From: an uncultured Chlorobiaceae bacterium
Lineage (GTDB): Bacteria > Bacteroidota > Chlorobiia > Chlorobiales > Chlorobiaceae
Reading direction: 5' to 3'
Assembly: GCA_903843305.1 (NCBI GenBank)
Contig: CAIMPI010000020.1
Location: forward strand, 44,595-108,594
DNA: 64,000 nt
How positions within the stretch are numbered: the first letter of the stretch is position 1; each line of letters starts with the position of its first letter. The notes under the pieces are model-generated. The model was given only the letters and a program-made list of their open reading frames with translations. It had not been told where the DNA came from and made no database searches. Below, piece by piece: positions 43,638 through 52,762 of this stretch. The position numbers and the translations under genes were made by a program.

Positions 43638-45068
43638 TCAACGTTTGCTCGCTGAATTTTTTTTCGGAATGTTGGTTTTTATAGATTTGATGAGGGTGTC
43701 GGTGATGAAGACAATGACAATGTTGATCATGACGGACACCAGAATATACCATGTCCAGGCAAGTCCGAAATGTTTCAGCACGAAGACAATGGCCATGCTT
43801 GCGACAAGACCAGTGGCCAGACTTGCCGGATGAAAGTGGCGTTTGCTTTTTGAAAGGAGAAAAAGTCCAAGAAGGCCGCCATAAGTGAAAGAGGCAATTT
43901 CAAGGCCTACCATGACAATAGCTTTGTTGCCAGCGTCAAACATGAGCGCAATGATAATCAGCAGGATAGCCCATAAGAAACTGATAATCCTTGAAAAGCC
44001 GAGAGAGGCAGTCCCCCCAATAATGTCGTTGACCGTTGAAGAGGCGAGTGCGTTTATTGCTGAGCTGTGGGTGGACATCGCAGCAGAGAGTACTCCTGCA
44101 ATCAGTAATCCTTTCAGTCCTGCGGGGAGATAATGAACAATAAAAAAGGCAAATTCCCGATCTTTCTCCATGGGAACTCCATGCATGAACACTGAAATCA
44201 GTGAACCTGCAAGAAGAAAGACTGAAAACTGAACAAAGACAAAAAACCCGCTTCCAATCATTGCTTTTCTTGCTGAACGGAGATCTTTGCAGCCGAGTAC
44301 GCGCTGTACCATCATGTAGTCTACCCCATGGGATGAGAGCGAGAGCAGGATTCCTCCGATAAATGCACTGAAAAAAGTGAGCGGGTTGGTTAAGAAATGA
44401 GGATCGGTAGTGATGATCTTCAGTTTGCCGGAGCTTGCCAGCGATGTTAGTATCTCAGGCAGGCCCTTATCTATGCTGTGAAGAAGAAAAACGATGGAGA
44501 GAACTCCCCCCAAAAGATACAGGCTGAATTGAAAACTTTCGAGCCAGACCACCGCCTTTATGCCGCCTGACAGGGTATAGACAAGGGTGACAACACCGAT
44601 AATCATGACCGAGAGTGGAAGCGACCATCCAGTGACCACCTGAACAACCACGCCTGCTGCAAGAAACCTGATGGCATCACCAAGTGTTCTGGTAACAAGA
44701 AAAACCAGAGCTGCCACTTTTTGCATGCCTGTACCAAAACGGATACCGATTATTTCATAAATAGAGCTCACGCCATGTTTGAAATACATTGGAAGAAGAA
44801 TAGCACTGACAAGAATTCGTCCAATTATGTAGCCCATAGCCAGTTGCAGGAAACTCCAGTCACCCCGATAGGCAAGACCTGGAACACTGACAAAGGTCAG
44901 TACTGAAGTTTCTGAGGCGACAATGGAGAGCATTGAGACAATCCATGGAAGGTTGTGATTTCCGAGGAAATAGTCGTTGCTGCTTTTGTTGCTTTTTCCA
45001 TGCCACAACCCGAAAAGCGTATTTCCGACCAGAAAGAGAATAATGATGGCAAGATCAATGGGCTGCAT
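43638..45068 (-). CDS. Sodium:solute symporter (SSS family)
   Basis: A transporter of about 476 residues with some thirteen helices. It starts MQPIDLAIIILFLVGNTLFG and shows the SSS pattern NDYFLGNHNLPWIVSMLSIVASETSVLTF and TLGDAIRFLAAGVVVQ. The substrate cannot be read from sequence, but the gene lies directly downstream of NamZ-, MurU- and AmgK-like genes, so uptake of a muramic-acid sugar or its disaccharide is plausible. Start ATG 45068 is preferred over TTG 45077. Confidence 0.88.
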   Translation of the reverse strand: MQPIDLAIIILFLVGNTLFGLWHGKSNKSSNDYFLGNHNLPWIVSMLSIVASETSVLTFVSVPGLAYRGDWSFLQLAMGYIIGRILVSAILLPMYFKHGVSSIYEIIGIRFGTGMQKVAALVFLVTRTLGDAIRFLAAGVVVQVVTGWSLPLSVMIIGVVTLVYTLSGGIKAVVWLESFQFSLYLLGGVLSIVFLLHSIDKGLPEILTSLASSGKLKIITTDPHFLTNPLTFFSAFIGGILLSLSSHGVDYMMVQRVLGCKDLRSARKAMIGSGFFVFVQFSVFLLAGSLISVFMHGVPMEKDREFAFFIVHYLPAGLKGLLIAGVLSAAMSTHSSAINALASSTVNDIIGGTASLGFSRIISFLWAILLIIIALMFDAGNKAIVMVGLEIASFTYGGLLGLFLLSKSKRHFHPASLATGLVASMAIVFVLKHFGLAWTWYILVSVMINIVIVFITDTLIKSIKTNIPKKNSASKR

Positions 45069-45136
45069 GGAGAACAATGGTTTACTTGCTGTTTGAAGGT
45101 TGCTTCAGTGCTTTTTCTCGTGAAGGAGCACAAGCA

Positions 45137-46303
45137 TTATGGTTCGTACAGGTGAAAGCCCGATTTGATGCTACTGAATTCAGTTTCTTCATGCCGCCAT
45201 GAAGCAAGAATGTCGCAGGTATTGCAACCATTTTTGATAGCGGCGCGGATGCGGCTGCTTCCTGTCAGAAGATCGAAGGCAGGAATGGTATCGTTGAATT
45301 CATACACGCCGCATAAAAACTGCAGACGTTCAGGGTAGAGCTCATACAGGGCTGAAGTCATGGCAACACCGGTCGCAAATGATCTGAATCGGGAGTGATC
45401 GGTAACCTGCAGCCAGATGCCACCAATAACCTCTCCAACAAACTTATGAAATGTTGGTTTGAACCATACCGGACGAAAAAGAACACCTTCGAGGCTGTAT
45501 GCGGCACATCGTTCGGCAAGGTCGTACGGTTTTATGAACGGCGCTCCGGAAAGCTGGAACGGTGTGGTCGTACCTCTTCCTTCAGAGACGTTGAGCCCTT
45601 CAAACAGGCACATACCAGGATAAACCTCCGCAGTAGCAAAGGTTGGCATGTTGGGTGAGGGAGGAATCCAGGGCTGGCCTGTTTCATGGAACAGCATGGA
45701 GCGCCGCCAGCCTTCCATAGCGATGACGTTGAGGTTGACATCAAGTTTTTTGAAGTCACGATAGAGAAGAGCTAACTCTCCTGCAGTCATACCGTGGCGC
45801 ACCGGTACAGGGAAAACGCCGACAAACGAGCAGAACGTTAGGTCGAGAAGCGGTCCCTCTACTATGATGCCTCCTAATGGATTCGGACGGTCGAGTACCA
45901 TGATTTCTATGTCCATACCCGAAACTGCCTCCATAAAAAGTGCAAGCGTGTTGATGTAGGTGTAATATCTGGAGCCGACATCCTGAATATCGAAAATGAT
46001 AAGGTCAAGATTATTGAGTACCGCTTTGTCAGGAATAAGTGTCTTTGCAGAATCGCCGTAGAGACTGACTACTTCACAGCGCACTTCCGGCTGATATCTG
46101 ACGCCTATCTGATCTTGCTCAGTGGCAAAAAGTCCATGTTCGGGAGAAAAAATTTTTTGGATATGAAGGTCTTTCTTTCTCAGTATGTCCCATGAATATT
46201 TCAGGTCAGGGGTTATAGATGTCTGATTGACGATCAGTCCGATATTTTTGTTTTGAATACGGTTAGTGTTCCTGATCAGGATGTCGAGACCTGTTGCTAC
46301 CAT
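45137..46303 (-). CDS. NamZ-like (DUF1343) exo-beta-N-acetylmuramidase
   Basis: A 388-residue protein of the DUF1343/NamZ family, which in Bacillus removes MurNAc from the non-reducing end of peptidoglycan fragments. Family motifs are GLIVNQTSITPDLKYSWDIL, KIFSPEHGLFATEQDQIG, LIIFDIQDVGSRYYTYINTL, VLDRPNPLGG, SPNMPTFATAEVYPGMCLFEGLNVSEGRGT. There is no signal peptide, and the start is fixed by a one-base overlap with the upstream murU-like gene (TGATG). The enzyme would therefore be cytoplasmic, unlike secreted Bacillus NamZ, and would act on imported disaccharides. Confidence 0.88.
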   Translation of the reverse strand: MVATGLDILIRNTNRIQNKNIGLIVNQTSITPDLKYSWDILRKKDLHIQKIFSPEHGLFATEQDQIGVRYQPEVRCEVVSLYGDSAKTLIPDKAVLNNLDLIIFDIQDVGSRYYTYINTLALFMEAVSGMDIEIMVLDRPNPLGGIIVEGPLLDLTFCSFVGVFPVPVRHGMTAGELALLYRDFKKLDVNLNVIAMEGWRRSMLFHETGQPWIPPSPNMPTFATAEVYPGMCLFEGLNVSEGRGTTTPFQLSGAPFIKPYDLAERCAAYSLEGVLFRPVWFKPTFHKFVGEVIGGIWLQVTDHSRFRSFATGVAMTSALYELYPERLQFLCGVYEFNDTIPAFDLLTGSSRIRAAIKNGCNTCDILASWRHEETEFSSIKSGFHLYEP

Positions 46304-47259
46304 CAGTTTTTCCTTTTATGTTCCGGTTCTTCCATGACTATTGTACTGTAGTGATCGACAACAGCATTGATAATGGTACTTCCTGATTTGACCTCGGCTC
46401 CTGAAAGCAGCACTGAGTTCCTGATGATACTTTTTGGGCCGATATAGCAACCTTTTCCAATAACGGAGCAGAAAATCTCCGCATCCGGGCTGATGACAGC
46501 TTCTGGAGAGATCGCATGGGGCCGCGTGCCAATCGCCAAGTTCATCTGGTCACCGAGATCGGTAATAACAGATGCACTATTGATATTAGCCTGCCAGAAG
46601 CTTTGCATGGTGCCGATGTCCATCCATAATCCTTTATGCTGGTAATAGCTGAGGCCGCCGTTATCGATAAGTCCTGTAAATCCAGTGTCGACAATTCCCG
46701 AAAACTCTGCTTTCATAAAGCGGAAGATTTCCGGACTGAGAACAGCCGTACCTGTATAAATGAAAGAGGATACGAGACCGGTATACCGCTGGTTTCTGAA
46801 ATCCTTGACCAGACCTTCCTCAATACCAACAGAACCTATGGCGGCAGCTTTCGGTGTTTCATAAAGGGTGAGGGTTCCTCCACGACCAGATTCTTGGTGA
46901 TGTCGTATAAGTGCACCAAAGTCAATATCGGTAATAATATCGCTGTTGACCAGTAGAAACTCATCCGCTCCGAGGAGTTTTTCGCATTTTTTAAGGCCTC
47001 CTCCTGTTCCGAGAATTACAGGTTCTTCCGAAAAAGAGATATCCATATCTGGGAGATTGCTCGCTTTGACAAAGTTTTGTATTGCTTCGGCATGATGATG
47101 GATGTTGCAGATAATTTCTCTGATTCCTGCTTGCTTTAACAAAAATAAAGTGTAGAAAAGAGAGGGGATATTGAGAACGGGAATCAGTGGTTTCGGGAGA
47201 TGATCGGTCAAGGGACGCAGACGGGTGCCGAGGCCAGCGGCAAGGACAAATGCTTTCAT
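46303..47259 (-). CDS. murU: MurU-like sugar nucleotidyltransferase with C-terminal left-handed beta-helix
   Basis: A 318-residue nucleotidyltransferase. The N-terminal motif AFVLAAGLGTRLRPLTDHLPKPLIP binds the nucleotide, and FLLVNSDIITDIDFGALI carries the metal-binding Asp. In MurNAc recycling MurU makes UDP-MurNAc from MurNAc-1-phosphate. The last ~80 residues (SPEAVISPDAEIFCSVIGKGCYIG) add a hexapeptide beta-helix that shorter MurU proteins lack, so another sugar is possible. It overlaps the amgK-like gene by four bases and namZ by one, so the three are translationally coupled. Confidence 0.82.
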   Translation of the reverse strand: MKAFVLAAGLGTRLRPLTDHLPKPLIPVLNIPSLFYTLFLLKQAGIREIICNIHHHAEAIQNFVKASNLPDMDISFSEEPVILGTGGGLKKCEKLLGADEFLLVNSDIITDIDFGALIRHHQESGRGGTLTLYETPKAAAIGSVGIEEGLVKDFRNQRYTGLVSSFIYTGTAVLSPEIFRFMKAEFSGIVDTGFTGLIDNGGLSYYQHKGLWMDIGTMQSFWQANINSASVITDLGDQMNLAIGTRPHAISPEAVISPDAEIFCSVIGKGCYIGPKSIIRNSVLLSGAEVKSGSTIINAVVDHYSTIVMEEPEHKRKN

Positions 47260-48257
47260 GATTCCACTCGGTCAAAAAGAGGCTTAAGAATTTTTCCTGC
47301 CGCTTTCAGTTCGGCTCTTGCTTCAATATAATCAGGAATGTAGGCCAGTGTGGGTGAAATTGAGTGTTCGAAGGTGCTGTTTTTTTTGACTCTGGTCTGG
47401 TAACAGAAGGTTCCAATGGCCTTGATATTGCGCTGAAAGGCCATTATGTCAAAATAAAAAAGATATTCGTCGAAACTCATGGTACAAAGTCCGTAACTGC
47501 GGAGCGCATTGTAGTGATATGCTTTCAGAGATTCGGCTAGCACAGGGGGAAGTTTGACATAAGAATCCTTGATAAGGGAGACGGCATCATATTGCGGCAG
47601 GCCCATACGGGCATCCTGAAAGTCGATAATTACCGGTTTTGTGTGGTGAATCAGAATATTGCGACTGTGAAAGTCCCTGTGATTCAGCACAAAGTGGCGA
47701 GGTTTGACGAGAAGCTTCGAAATAGTTTCAAATTCATGTCGTAATACGTTGATTGACTGCTGGTCAAAGGCTGGAGCAAAATAGTTGAGCAAACCGTATT
47801 CTATAAAAAAATCAAATTCGAAAATGAGTTTGTCAACATCAAAACTGATGCTGAACGGAATGTTGTTGTTACCACCAATTGCTTGAAGTTGTATCAGGAT
47901 GTCAATAATCTCTTTATAGAGTCCAGGCAGTGCATGCTCTGATGGCGAATCAAAAACATTTTGCAGCATCAAATTCCCGCAGTCTTCAAGAAGCAGTAGC
48001 CCTTTTTCTGTATCTATTGCCATGATTTTTGGAACAGGAATGTCATACAGGGATAAAAGTTCATGTATGACCAGAAATGGGTAGGCTTCCATCGTTGATG
48101 TTTCAAGCACCGGATCATAACAGGCAACGGCGGTGTTGTTTGTCCCGATCACCCGGAAATACTGGCGGCTTGAGGCATCGCCCTGTATTTTGGTAATAGA
48201 AAGGGTGCGGCTGCAACAAGAGTTAAAAAGAGCAGTGATATTTTCGCGGATGGCCAT
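47256..48257 (-). CDS. amgK: AmgK-like anomeric sugar kinase (aminoglycoside phosphotransferase fold)
   Basis: A 333-residue kinase. The N-lobe holds QGDASSRQYFRV. The catalytic loop reads VLNHRDFHSRNILI and the metal-binding motif VIIDFQDARMGLPQYDAVS. In cell-wall recycling AmgK phosphorylates MurNAc at C1 to feed MurU, which is exactly the next gene here. The symbol rests on this context; the fold alone also covers choline and aminoglycoside kinases. It is the first gene of the minus-strand recycling operon, downstream of a terminator belonging to the chlorosome gene. Confidence 0.82.
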   Translation of the reverse strand: MAIRENITALFNSCCSRTLSITKIQGDASSRQYFRVIGTNNTAVACYDPVLETSTMEAYPFLVIHELLSLYDIPVPKIMAIDTEKGLLLLEDCGNLMLQNVFDSPSEHALPGLYKEIIDILIQLQAIGGNNNIPFSISFDVDKLIFEFDFFIEYGLLNYFAPAFDQQSINVLRHEFETISKLLVKPRHFVLNHRDFHSRNILIHHTKPVIIDFQDARMGLPQYDAVSLIKDSYVKLPPVLAESLKAYHYNALRSYGLCTMSFDEYLFYFDIMAFQRNIKAIGTFCYQTRVKKNSTFEHSISPTLAYIPDYIEARAELKAAGKILKPLFDRVES

Positions 48258-48302
48258 ACAGCAATGTTCTGTCGGTATCGTTTCAATGGAGTCAATGGAG
48301 GC

Positions 48303-48334
48303 AAAAAAAAAGCACCCTATAAGGTGCTTTTTTT
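48303..48334 (-). terminator. Terminator after the chlorosome protein gene
   Basis: The stem AGCACC/GGTGCT extends into A9 and T7 tails with a 6-base loop. In the minus-strand direction it lies just after the csmB-like stop; it would also stop plus-strand reads. Confidence 0.9.
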
Positions 48335-48348
48335 AAAAAACTCAACAC

Positions 48349-48573
48349 TTATCTTTTAGGTGCGATAGCAGAAGAGATGCTCTGCAAAACCTGGTTCAGA
48401 GTGTAGATAATGTTGCTAAACAGATCGGTGGTAGTCTTGCCGAGAGGCTCAGCAAGCTGTGATGCTGTCTTGATTCCGCTGTTCAGAAATTCAACCTGCT
48501 GTTGGGCAAGTTTCCCCAGGGTATCAATAAGGTTATTGATGGCACCTGATACGTCGCTGCTTCCGTTTGACAT
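48349..48573 (-). CDS. csmB: Chlorosome envelope protein of the CsmB/CsmF type
   Basis: A 74-residue protein without a signal peptide: MSNGSSDVSGAINNLIDTLG, then KLAQQQVEFLNSGIKTASQL, AEPLGKTTTDLFSN and a C-terminal SSAIAPKR. This pattern of small amphipathic helices is diagnostic for CsmB and its homologue CsmF, which coat the chlorosome (the light-harvesting body of green sulfur bacteria). CsmF cannot be excluded. It is a single gene with its own terminator, and the region upstream (48574-48858) should hold a strong promoter. It is the best taxonomic marker in the window. Confidence 0.85.
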   Translation of the reverse strand: MSNGSSDVSGAINNLIDTLGKLAQQQVEFLNSGIKTASQLAEPLGKTTTDLFSNIIYTLNQVLQSISSAIAPKR

Positions 48574-48858
48574 GGCTTTTATTGTTTTGAGGTTATAAGA
48601 GAGATGTTGTTCAATATTGTGTTTTCGGTTATATCGCTCAGTACTTGGATTAAGTTAAAACATTTTCAACTCCAGAGCAAATAGAAAAATAAGTGTAGAA
48701 CACTTTCATTCCGTCTGAAATTATCCGGGGTGACATTCCTGACGTTTTGGTATCAGACTTTCGCCCTTTTTCATTGAAATTCTTGGCAAAAGATAAAATT
48801 AATTCTCTTATTTTAGTATACGATAAAGTGTTATCCAAAAGTTCACTGTTGAAAAAGT

Positions 48859-49320
48859 ATGATAGATTTTACGTATTGCATGGAATTGGCTTTTCGGGAA
48901 GCGGTCAAGGCGTTTGAGCGAAAGGAGGTTCCTGTCGGTGCGGTTGTGTTCGATAGCAATGGTCATGTTATCGGCAGAGGGTATAACCAGGTGGAAGCAC
49001 TTTGTGATGCAACAGCACATGCTGAGATGATAGCACTGACCTCGGCCATGGCAACGATCGGCAGCAAGTATCTCAACGATTGTACTCTTGCTGTTACCCT
49101 TGAACCCTGTCCGATGTGTGCTGGTGCCATCGTCAATGCGAAGGTTGGGAGAGTTGTTTTCGGTGCTTACGATCCAAAAATGGGAGCGTCAGGCACGATC
49201 ATGAATGTGACCGGGTGTAAGCAACTCAACCATCAGCCAGAGGTCTTCGGTGGGATCATGGAAAACAAATGTCGCAGCATGCTCCAGGATTTTTTCCGTG
49301 AAATTCGTAATAACAATTGA
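48859..49320 (+). CDS. tadA: tRNA adenosine deaminase TadA
   Basis: TadA converts A34 to inosine in tRNA-Arg(ACG). The protein has 153 residues and shows the zinc-deaminase motifs: HAEMIAL with the His ligand and catalytic Glu, and LEPCPMCAGAIVNA with both Cys ligands. VPVGAVVFDSNG, KVGRVVFGAYDPKMGASG and the C-terminal QDFFREIRNN also fit. It appears complete. Confidence 0.93.
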   Translation: MIDFTYCMELAFREAVKAFERKEVPVGAVVFDSNGHVIGRGYNQVEALCDATAHAEMIALTSAMATIGSKYLNDCTLAVTLEPCPMCAGAIVNAKVGRVVFGAYDPKMGASGTIMNVTGCKQLNHQPEVFGGIMENKCRSMLQDFFREIRNNN

Positions 49321-49359
49321 TAATGAACCGTTGACAATTTTTCTATTGTCTTATTATCC
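49319..49359. repeat. Nested inverted repeat at the tadA 3' end
   Basis: GATAAT and ATTATC flank an inner stem GACAAT (49333-49338) and ATTGTC (49345-49350). It is a possible bidirectional terminator between convergent genes, but the T runs are short. Confidence 0.4.
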
Positions 49360-50355
49360 ATTGTCCTTGAGAATATTTTTCAGTGAGCTTGCCAGATGTG
49401 AAACAATATCTTGGGCAACACCGCTCCCTGTCGAAGGAGGCTGGATGGTGTCAAGGCTTTCGATGCCTGCTTTTTTTACGGCTTTGCTGATGGTGACTGA
49501 CAAAATAGGGTTGCACTCACGGATGATTTCTTTCAACATGAAGGACGCCTCAAACATACTTTGTTGAATGATTTCTTTTTTCTCCTCTTCAGTCATAGCC
49601 TGGCAGTGGCGAGTTGCAATAATACCCGCAAGACAGGTGAGATAGGTATTTGTAGATCCTGCCAGAAAGAGGTTTAGAAAAAATGGAGTCAGCAGATTTC
49701 CGCCGGGTAGCAGGGATGAGAGTGTATTACTGAACGAAGACTGTATAATTGGCTTGATATGTTCAGGAATGTCCTCTTTCTTAAAATCTGAAAGAGGCAG
49801 GCTCTCATAGACAGCGCACACGAGGTGGATGAACTCCCTGAGATGTTGCTTACGGTTGTGTATGGTATAAACATTCCATAACACTTTGAGGTTATTGAGG
49901 AGTGAAGTTGTTGTTCCATAGGATGTGTTCTGAGCAAAAGCTCCCACAAAAAAGTTTTTTGTAGCAATCTGTCTGGTCAGATTAAGTGAGTCGGTATCGA
50001 GAAGCTTCAGGTTGGTACGCAGCCAGCGCTGATCCTTTTGAGCTTTTGATGGATCCGGATGCTTCGGGTGAACCGGTAATCGTCCGATCAGAAAGGCGGC
50101 ATAGGTCGCCATTGATTTCGAATTTTCATCCTCAGGCAGTACTGGCTTTTTCGGAACTGAAAACAGATGAAATCCTGTGTAAAAAACGGTGGAGATGATT
50201 GCTACACTGAAAAGAAGAAAAAAATTCCCGGCATAAGGGTGCAGAGAGCCAAGAAGTGTTGCTGCCATTTCTAACTGGTTAACGACAAAAACAAGAACCA
50301 CCAGTATGACGGCTGCAAGTGCAGTATAAAAAAATAAGGTTGCCTGGCGTTTCAT
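49354..50355 (-). CDS. DUF697-type inner-membrane protein
   Basis: A 333-residue protein. Two N-terminal helices are visible (TALAAVILVVLVFVVNQL and NFFLLFSVAIISTVFYTGF), with further hydrophobic segments in the second half (LLTPFFLNLFLAGSTNTYLTCLAG). A DUF697-like domain is likely; the exact function is unknown. It overlaps the nitronate-monooxygenase-like gene by four bases, so the two are co-translated, which may mean a shared role, but I cannot name it. Confidence 0.7.
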   Translation of the reverse strand: MKRQATLFFYTALAAVILVVLVFVVNQLEMAATLLGSLHPYAGNFFLLFSVAIISTVFYTGFHLFSVPKKPVLPEDENSKSMATYAAFLIGRLPVHPKHPDPSKAQKDQRWLRTNLKLLDTDSLNLTRQIATKNFFVGAFAQNTSYGTTTSLLNNLKVLWNVYTIHNRKQHLREFIHLVCAVYESLPLSDFKKEDIPEHIKPIIQSSFSNTLSSLLPGGNLLTPFFLNLFLAGSTNTYLTCLAGIIATRHCQAMTEEEKKEIIQQSMFEASFMLKEIIRECNPILSVTISKAVKKAGIESLDTIQPPSTGSGVAQDIVSHLASSLKNILKDNG

Positions 50356-51608
50356 GTAACTTCTGGCTCCGGGAGCCTGATGGTGTGGTCAGTGCTGAAT
50401 TGATAGTCACAAAAAATATCCGCAGCTTTTGGAAGCTGCCATTTTCCGTTTGCTAACCGATTTGTTGTATCTTTAAGGCGATAGGTGGTTTGACCACACG
50501 TCCAGCAGTCATAGTTTGCCATTCCGGTACAAAGGCATGTTTTTACCTTGATTGCCAGAGGCTCACCCTGTTTTCTTGCTGCAACGGCGTTGTAATATGC
50601 GTCGATATAGGTGCATTTCCCACCATTTTCAAGCAGGTAACCAAGTCCCTCGCAGTTCGGTTTTATGGCATAGCGAAGGGTTGGGGATTGAATAAGCATT
50701 CGCATGGGATATCCAGAGGTTGAAGCCATATTGACTACAATATCCTCTTTTATAGCATTTATATAGTGCTGCTTGACCTCAGATGGGAGGCCAGCCTCCT
50801 TGCTGATAGTAAAACGAGTTGCTACCTGTACAGCGCTTGCACCCATTTTAAAATACTCAACAGCATCACTGCCAGTAAAAATCCCGCCTGCCGGGATTAC
50901 TGGAATGTTCAGCTTTTCCTTTTTCAGGAAATCGAGTACTTCAGTGAAAATTGTTTTGAGATCGAAGGTGTGCCAGTCGTCTGGTCCGAAACCGAGGTGC
51001 CCTCCGGCAAGCGGGCCTTCAACAATTATATAGTCTGGTAATCTATTAAGTCTAACTGCACGTTTCAAAAAAATGGAAAGGGCCCTGACGGATGAGATGA
51101 TAATACCAATCTGTACCTCGCGGAACCGTGGATGAGTCTGGATAAGTTCAAGCGTCCGGAGATTGAGACCTGCGGCCAAGGTCAATCCGTCAATGCCAGC
51201 ATCCATTGCTGCGCAAAGTCTGACCTTAAGCGTTTCCGAGGAGTTGTTCATGGTCAGTTTTTCCATACAGTTCAGAAAAATGGCGCCTTTACCGGTTTTC
51301 TGGGAGATGGTGTGCCCAATATACATTTTTTGTGCTTCAGCAATTTCTTCAAGGTCAAATAGTACTGCCGCCTTGTCGGGGCTATTGGTGTATTGAACGT
51401 ATTTTTTTCTTTTCCGATTTACAAACGTTGTATTGAATTTTCGGTCGCAGACATAGGTAACCAAGGCATCTGAAATGTGGCCTATTCCGCCAAGTTTTTC
51501 AGCCGCAAGAGCAAGTTCGGTTGTTGAAATATTGACACCCATACCTCCAATAATGATGGGGACATACTCTTTTCCTCCCAATTGTAATCTGAAATTGTCT
51601 ACGTTCAT
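50352..51608 (-). CDS. Nitronate monooxygenase-like flavoprotein
   Basis: A 418-residue TIM-barrel FMN protein: VPIIIGGMGVNISTTELALA at the start, IVEGPLAGGHLGF and VIPAGGIFTGSDAVEYFKMGA as FMN-binding loops, then VQVATRFTISKEAGLP. A C-terminal extension (residues ~330-400) carries four or more cysteines (KTCLCTGMANYDCWTCGQ), which might bind a metal or cluster. Family members oxidise nitronates or act in lipid chemistry, so the substrate is not known. The DUF697 gene follows with a four-base overlap. Confidence 0.8.
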   Translation of the reverse strand: MNVDNFRLQLGGKEYVPIIIGGMGVNISTTELALAAEKLGGIGHISDALVTYVCDRKFNTTFVNRKRKKYVQYTNSPDKAAVLFDLEEIAEAQKMYIGHTISQKTGKGAIFLNCMEKLTMNNSSETLKVRLCAAMDAGIDGLTLAAGLNLRTLELIQTHPRFREVQIGIIISSVRALSIFLKRAVRLNRLPDYIIVEGPLAGGHLGFGPDDWHTFDLKTIFTEVLDFLKKEKLNIPVIPAGGIFTGSDAVEYFKMGASAVQVATRFTISKEAGLPSEVKQHYINAIKEDIVVNMASTSGYPMRMLIQSPTLRYAIKPNCEGLGYLLENGGKCTYIDAYYNAVAARKQGEPLAIKVKTCLCTGMANYDCWTCGQTTYRLKDTTNRLANGKWQLPKAADIFCDYQFSTDHTIRLPEPEVT

Positions 51609-51919
51609 TGTTGTTATTTATCAGTATAAGAGCATTTACAGATCTTTGTTACCACGCGAACAAGGAGAGAAGAGTACTTCTGACTGCTCGCATCCTGCGC
51701 CAAAAATTACTTAAGATATCATATTTCAATTTATAAATCTACAGACAATTCTTGGAAAAGTCCCTGCATTTCAACTATTCGGTCTATTCCGAAGTAAACT
51801 TTAGCGCTCTTGAGCGATGAAGTTTGAGAAAAGGTAAAGAGAATATTAAATTGCGTGCCAAAACAACGGAGCGGGGAAAATTCCCGGAATAAAAAAACAT
51901 CCTGACAGGGGATTGACTT
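51609..51919. other. Divergent intergenic region before gpmA
   Basis: About 310 AT-rich bases between the nitronate-monooxygenase-like gene and gpmA. Promoters for both must lie here. No gene or repeat was seen. The gpmA ribosome-binding site (AGGGGA) is at its right end. Confidence 0.4.
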
Positions 51920-52663
51920 ATGATAAAACTTGTTTTATTGCGGCATGGAGAGAGTCAGTGGAACCGTGAAAACCGTTTTACTGGATGGTACGATATTGAT
52001 CTTACAGATCAGGGCAGAAAAGAAGCCGCAAACGCGGGCAAATTGCTCAGGGAAGAAGGATTTGTCTTTGATATTGCTTATACCTCAGTGCTGAAACGCG
52101 CGATAAGAACACTTTGGAGTGTTCTTGATGAAATGGATTTGATGTGGATTCCAGTATTCAAGAGCTGGAGGCTTAACGAACGGCATTATGGTGCCTTGCA
52201 GGGACTTAATAAATCGGAGACTTCTCAGAAGTATGGTGAGGAGCAAGTGCTTGTCTGGCGGAGAAGTTACGATACCCCCCCGCCTGCGCTTGAAAAAACT
52301 GATGAACGTTATCCTGGCTCCGAACCCCGTTATGCTTCGCTTACAGAAAAAGAGGTACCTTTGAGTGAATGTCTTAAGGATACTGTGGATCGTTTTTTGC
52401 CGATATGGCATGAAACGATAGCCCCTGAAATCCGTAAAGGGAAAAAGGTTATTATTGCGGCTCATGGAAACTCCCTGCGCGCGCTGGTAAAATACCTTGA
52501 TAACATTTCGGAGGATGATATTGTTGGCGTTAATATTCCTACCGGTATTCCGCTGGTTTATGAGCTTGATGATGATCTTAATGCCTTGAAAAGTTATTAC
52601 CTTGGTGATCAGGATGCCTTGAAAAAGGCTGTTGACGCTGTTGCCAGTCAGGCAAAAGCATAG
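51920..52663 (+). CDS. gpmA: 2,3-bisphosphoglycerate-dependent phosphoglycerate mutase
   Basis: Interconverts 3- and 2-phosphoglycerate in glycolysis and gluconeogenesis. The protein has 247 residues. The phosphohistidine motif is [40 protein letters not shown], the second histidine in [17 protein letters not shown], and [10 protein letters not shown] are typical of the cofactor-dependent enzyme. It is complete and has a good ribosome-binding site. Confidence 0.96.
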   Translation: MIKLVLLRHGESQWNRENRFTGWYDIDLTDQGRKEAANAGKLLREEGFVFDIAYTSVLKRAIRTLWSVLDEMDLMWIPVFKSWRLNERHYGALQGLNKSETSQKYGEEQVLVWRRSYDTPPPALEKTDERYPGSEPRYASLTEKEVPLSECLKDTVDRFLPIWHETIAPEIRKGKKVIIAAHGNSLRALVKYLDNISEDDIVGVNIPTGIPLVYELDDDLNALKSYYLGDQDALKKAVDAVASQAKA

Positions 52664-52762
52664 TTCGGCGGGTATTACAGATTTAGGTATATTGCCGAAC
52701 AGCATTGTATACTCTGCGCCAGAATCTTCCTGTTGCTTTTTTTTGAAACTGTTTGAAAAGTT

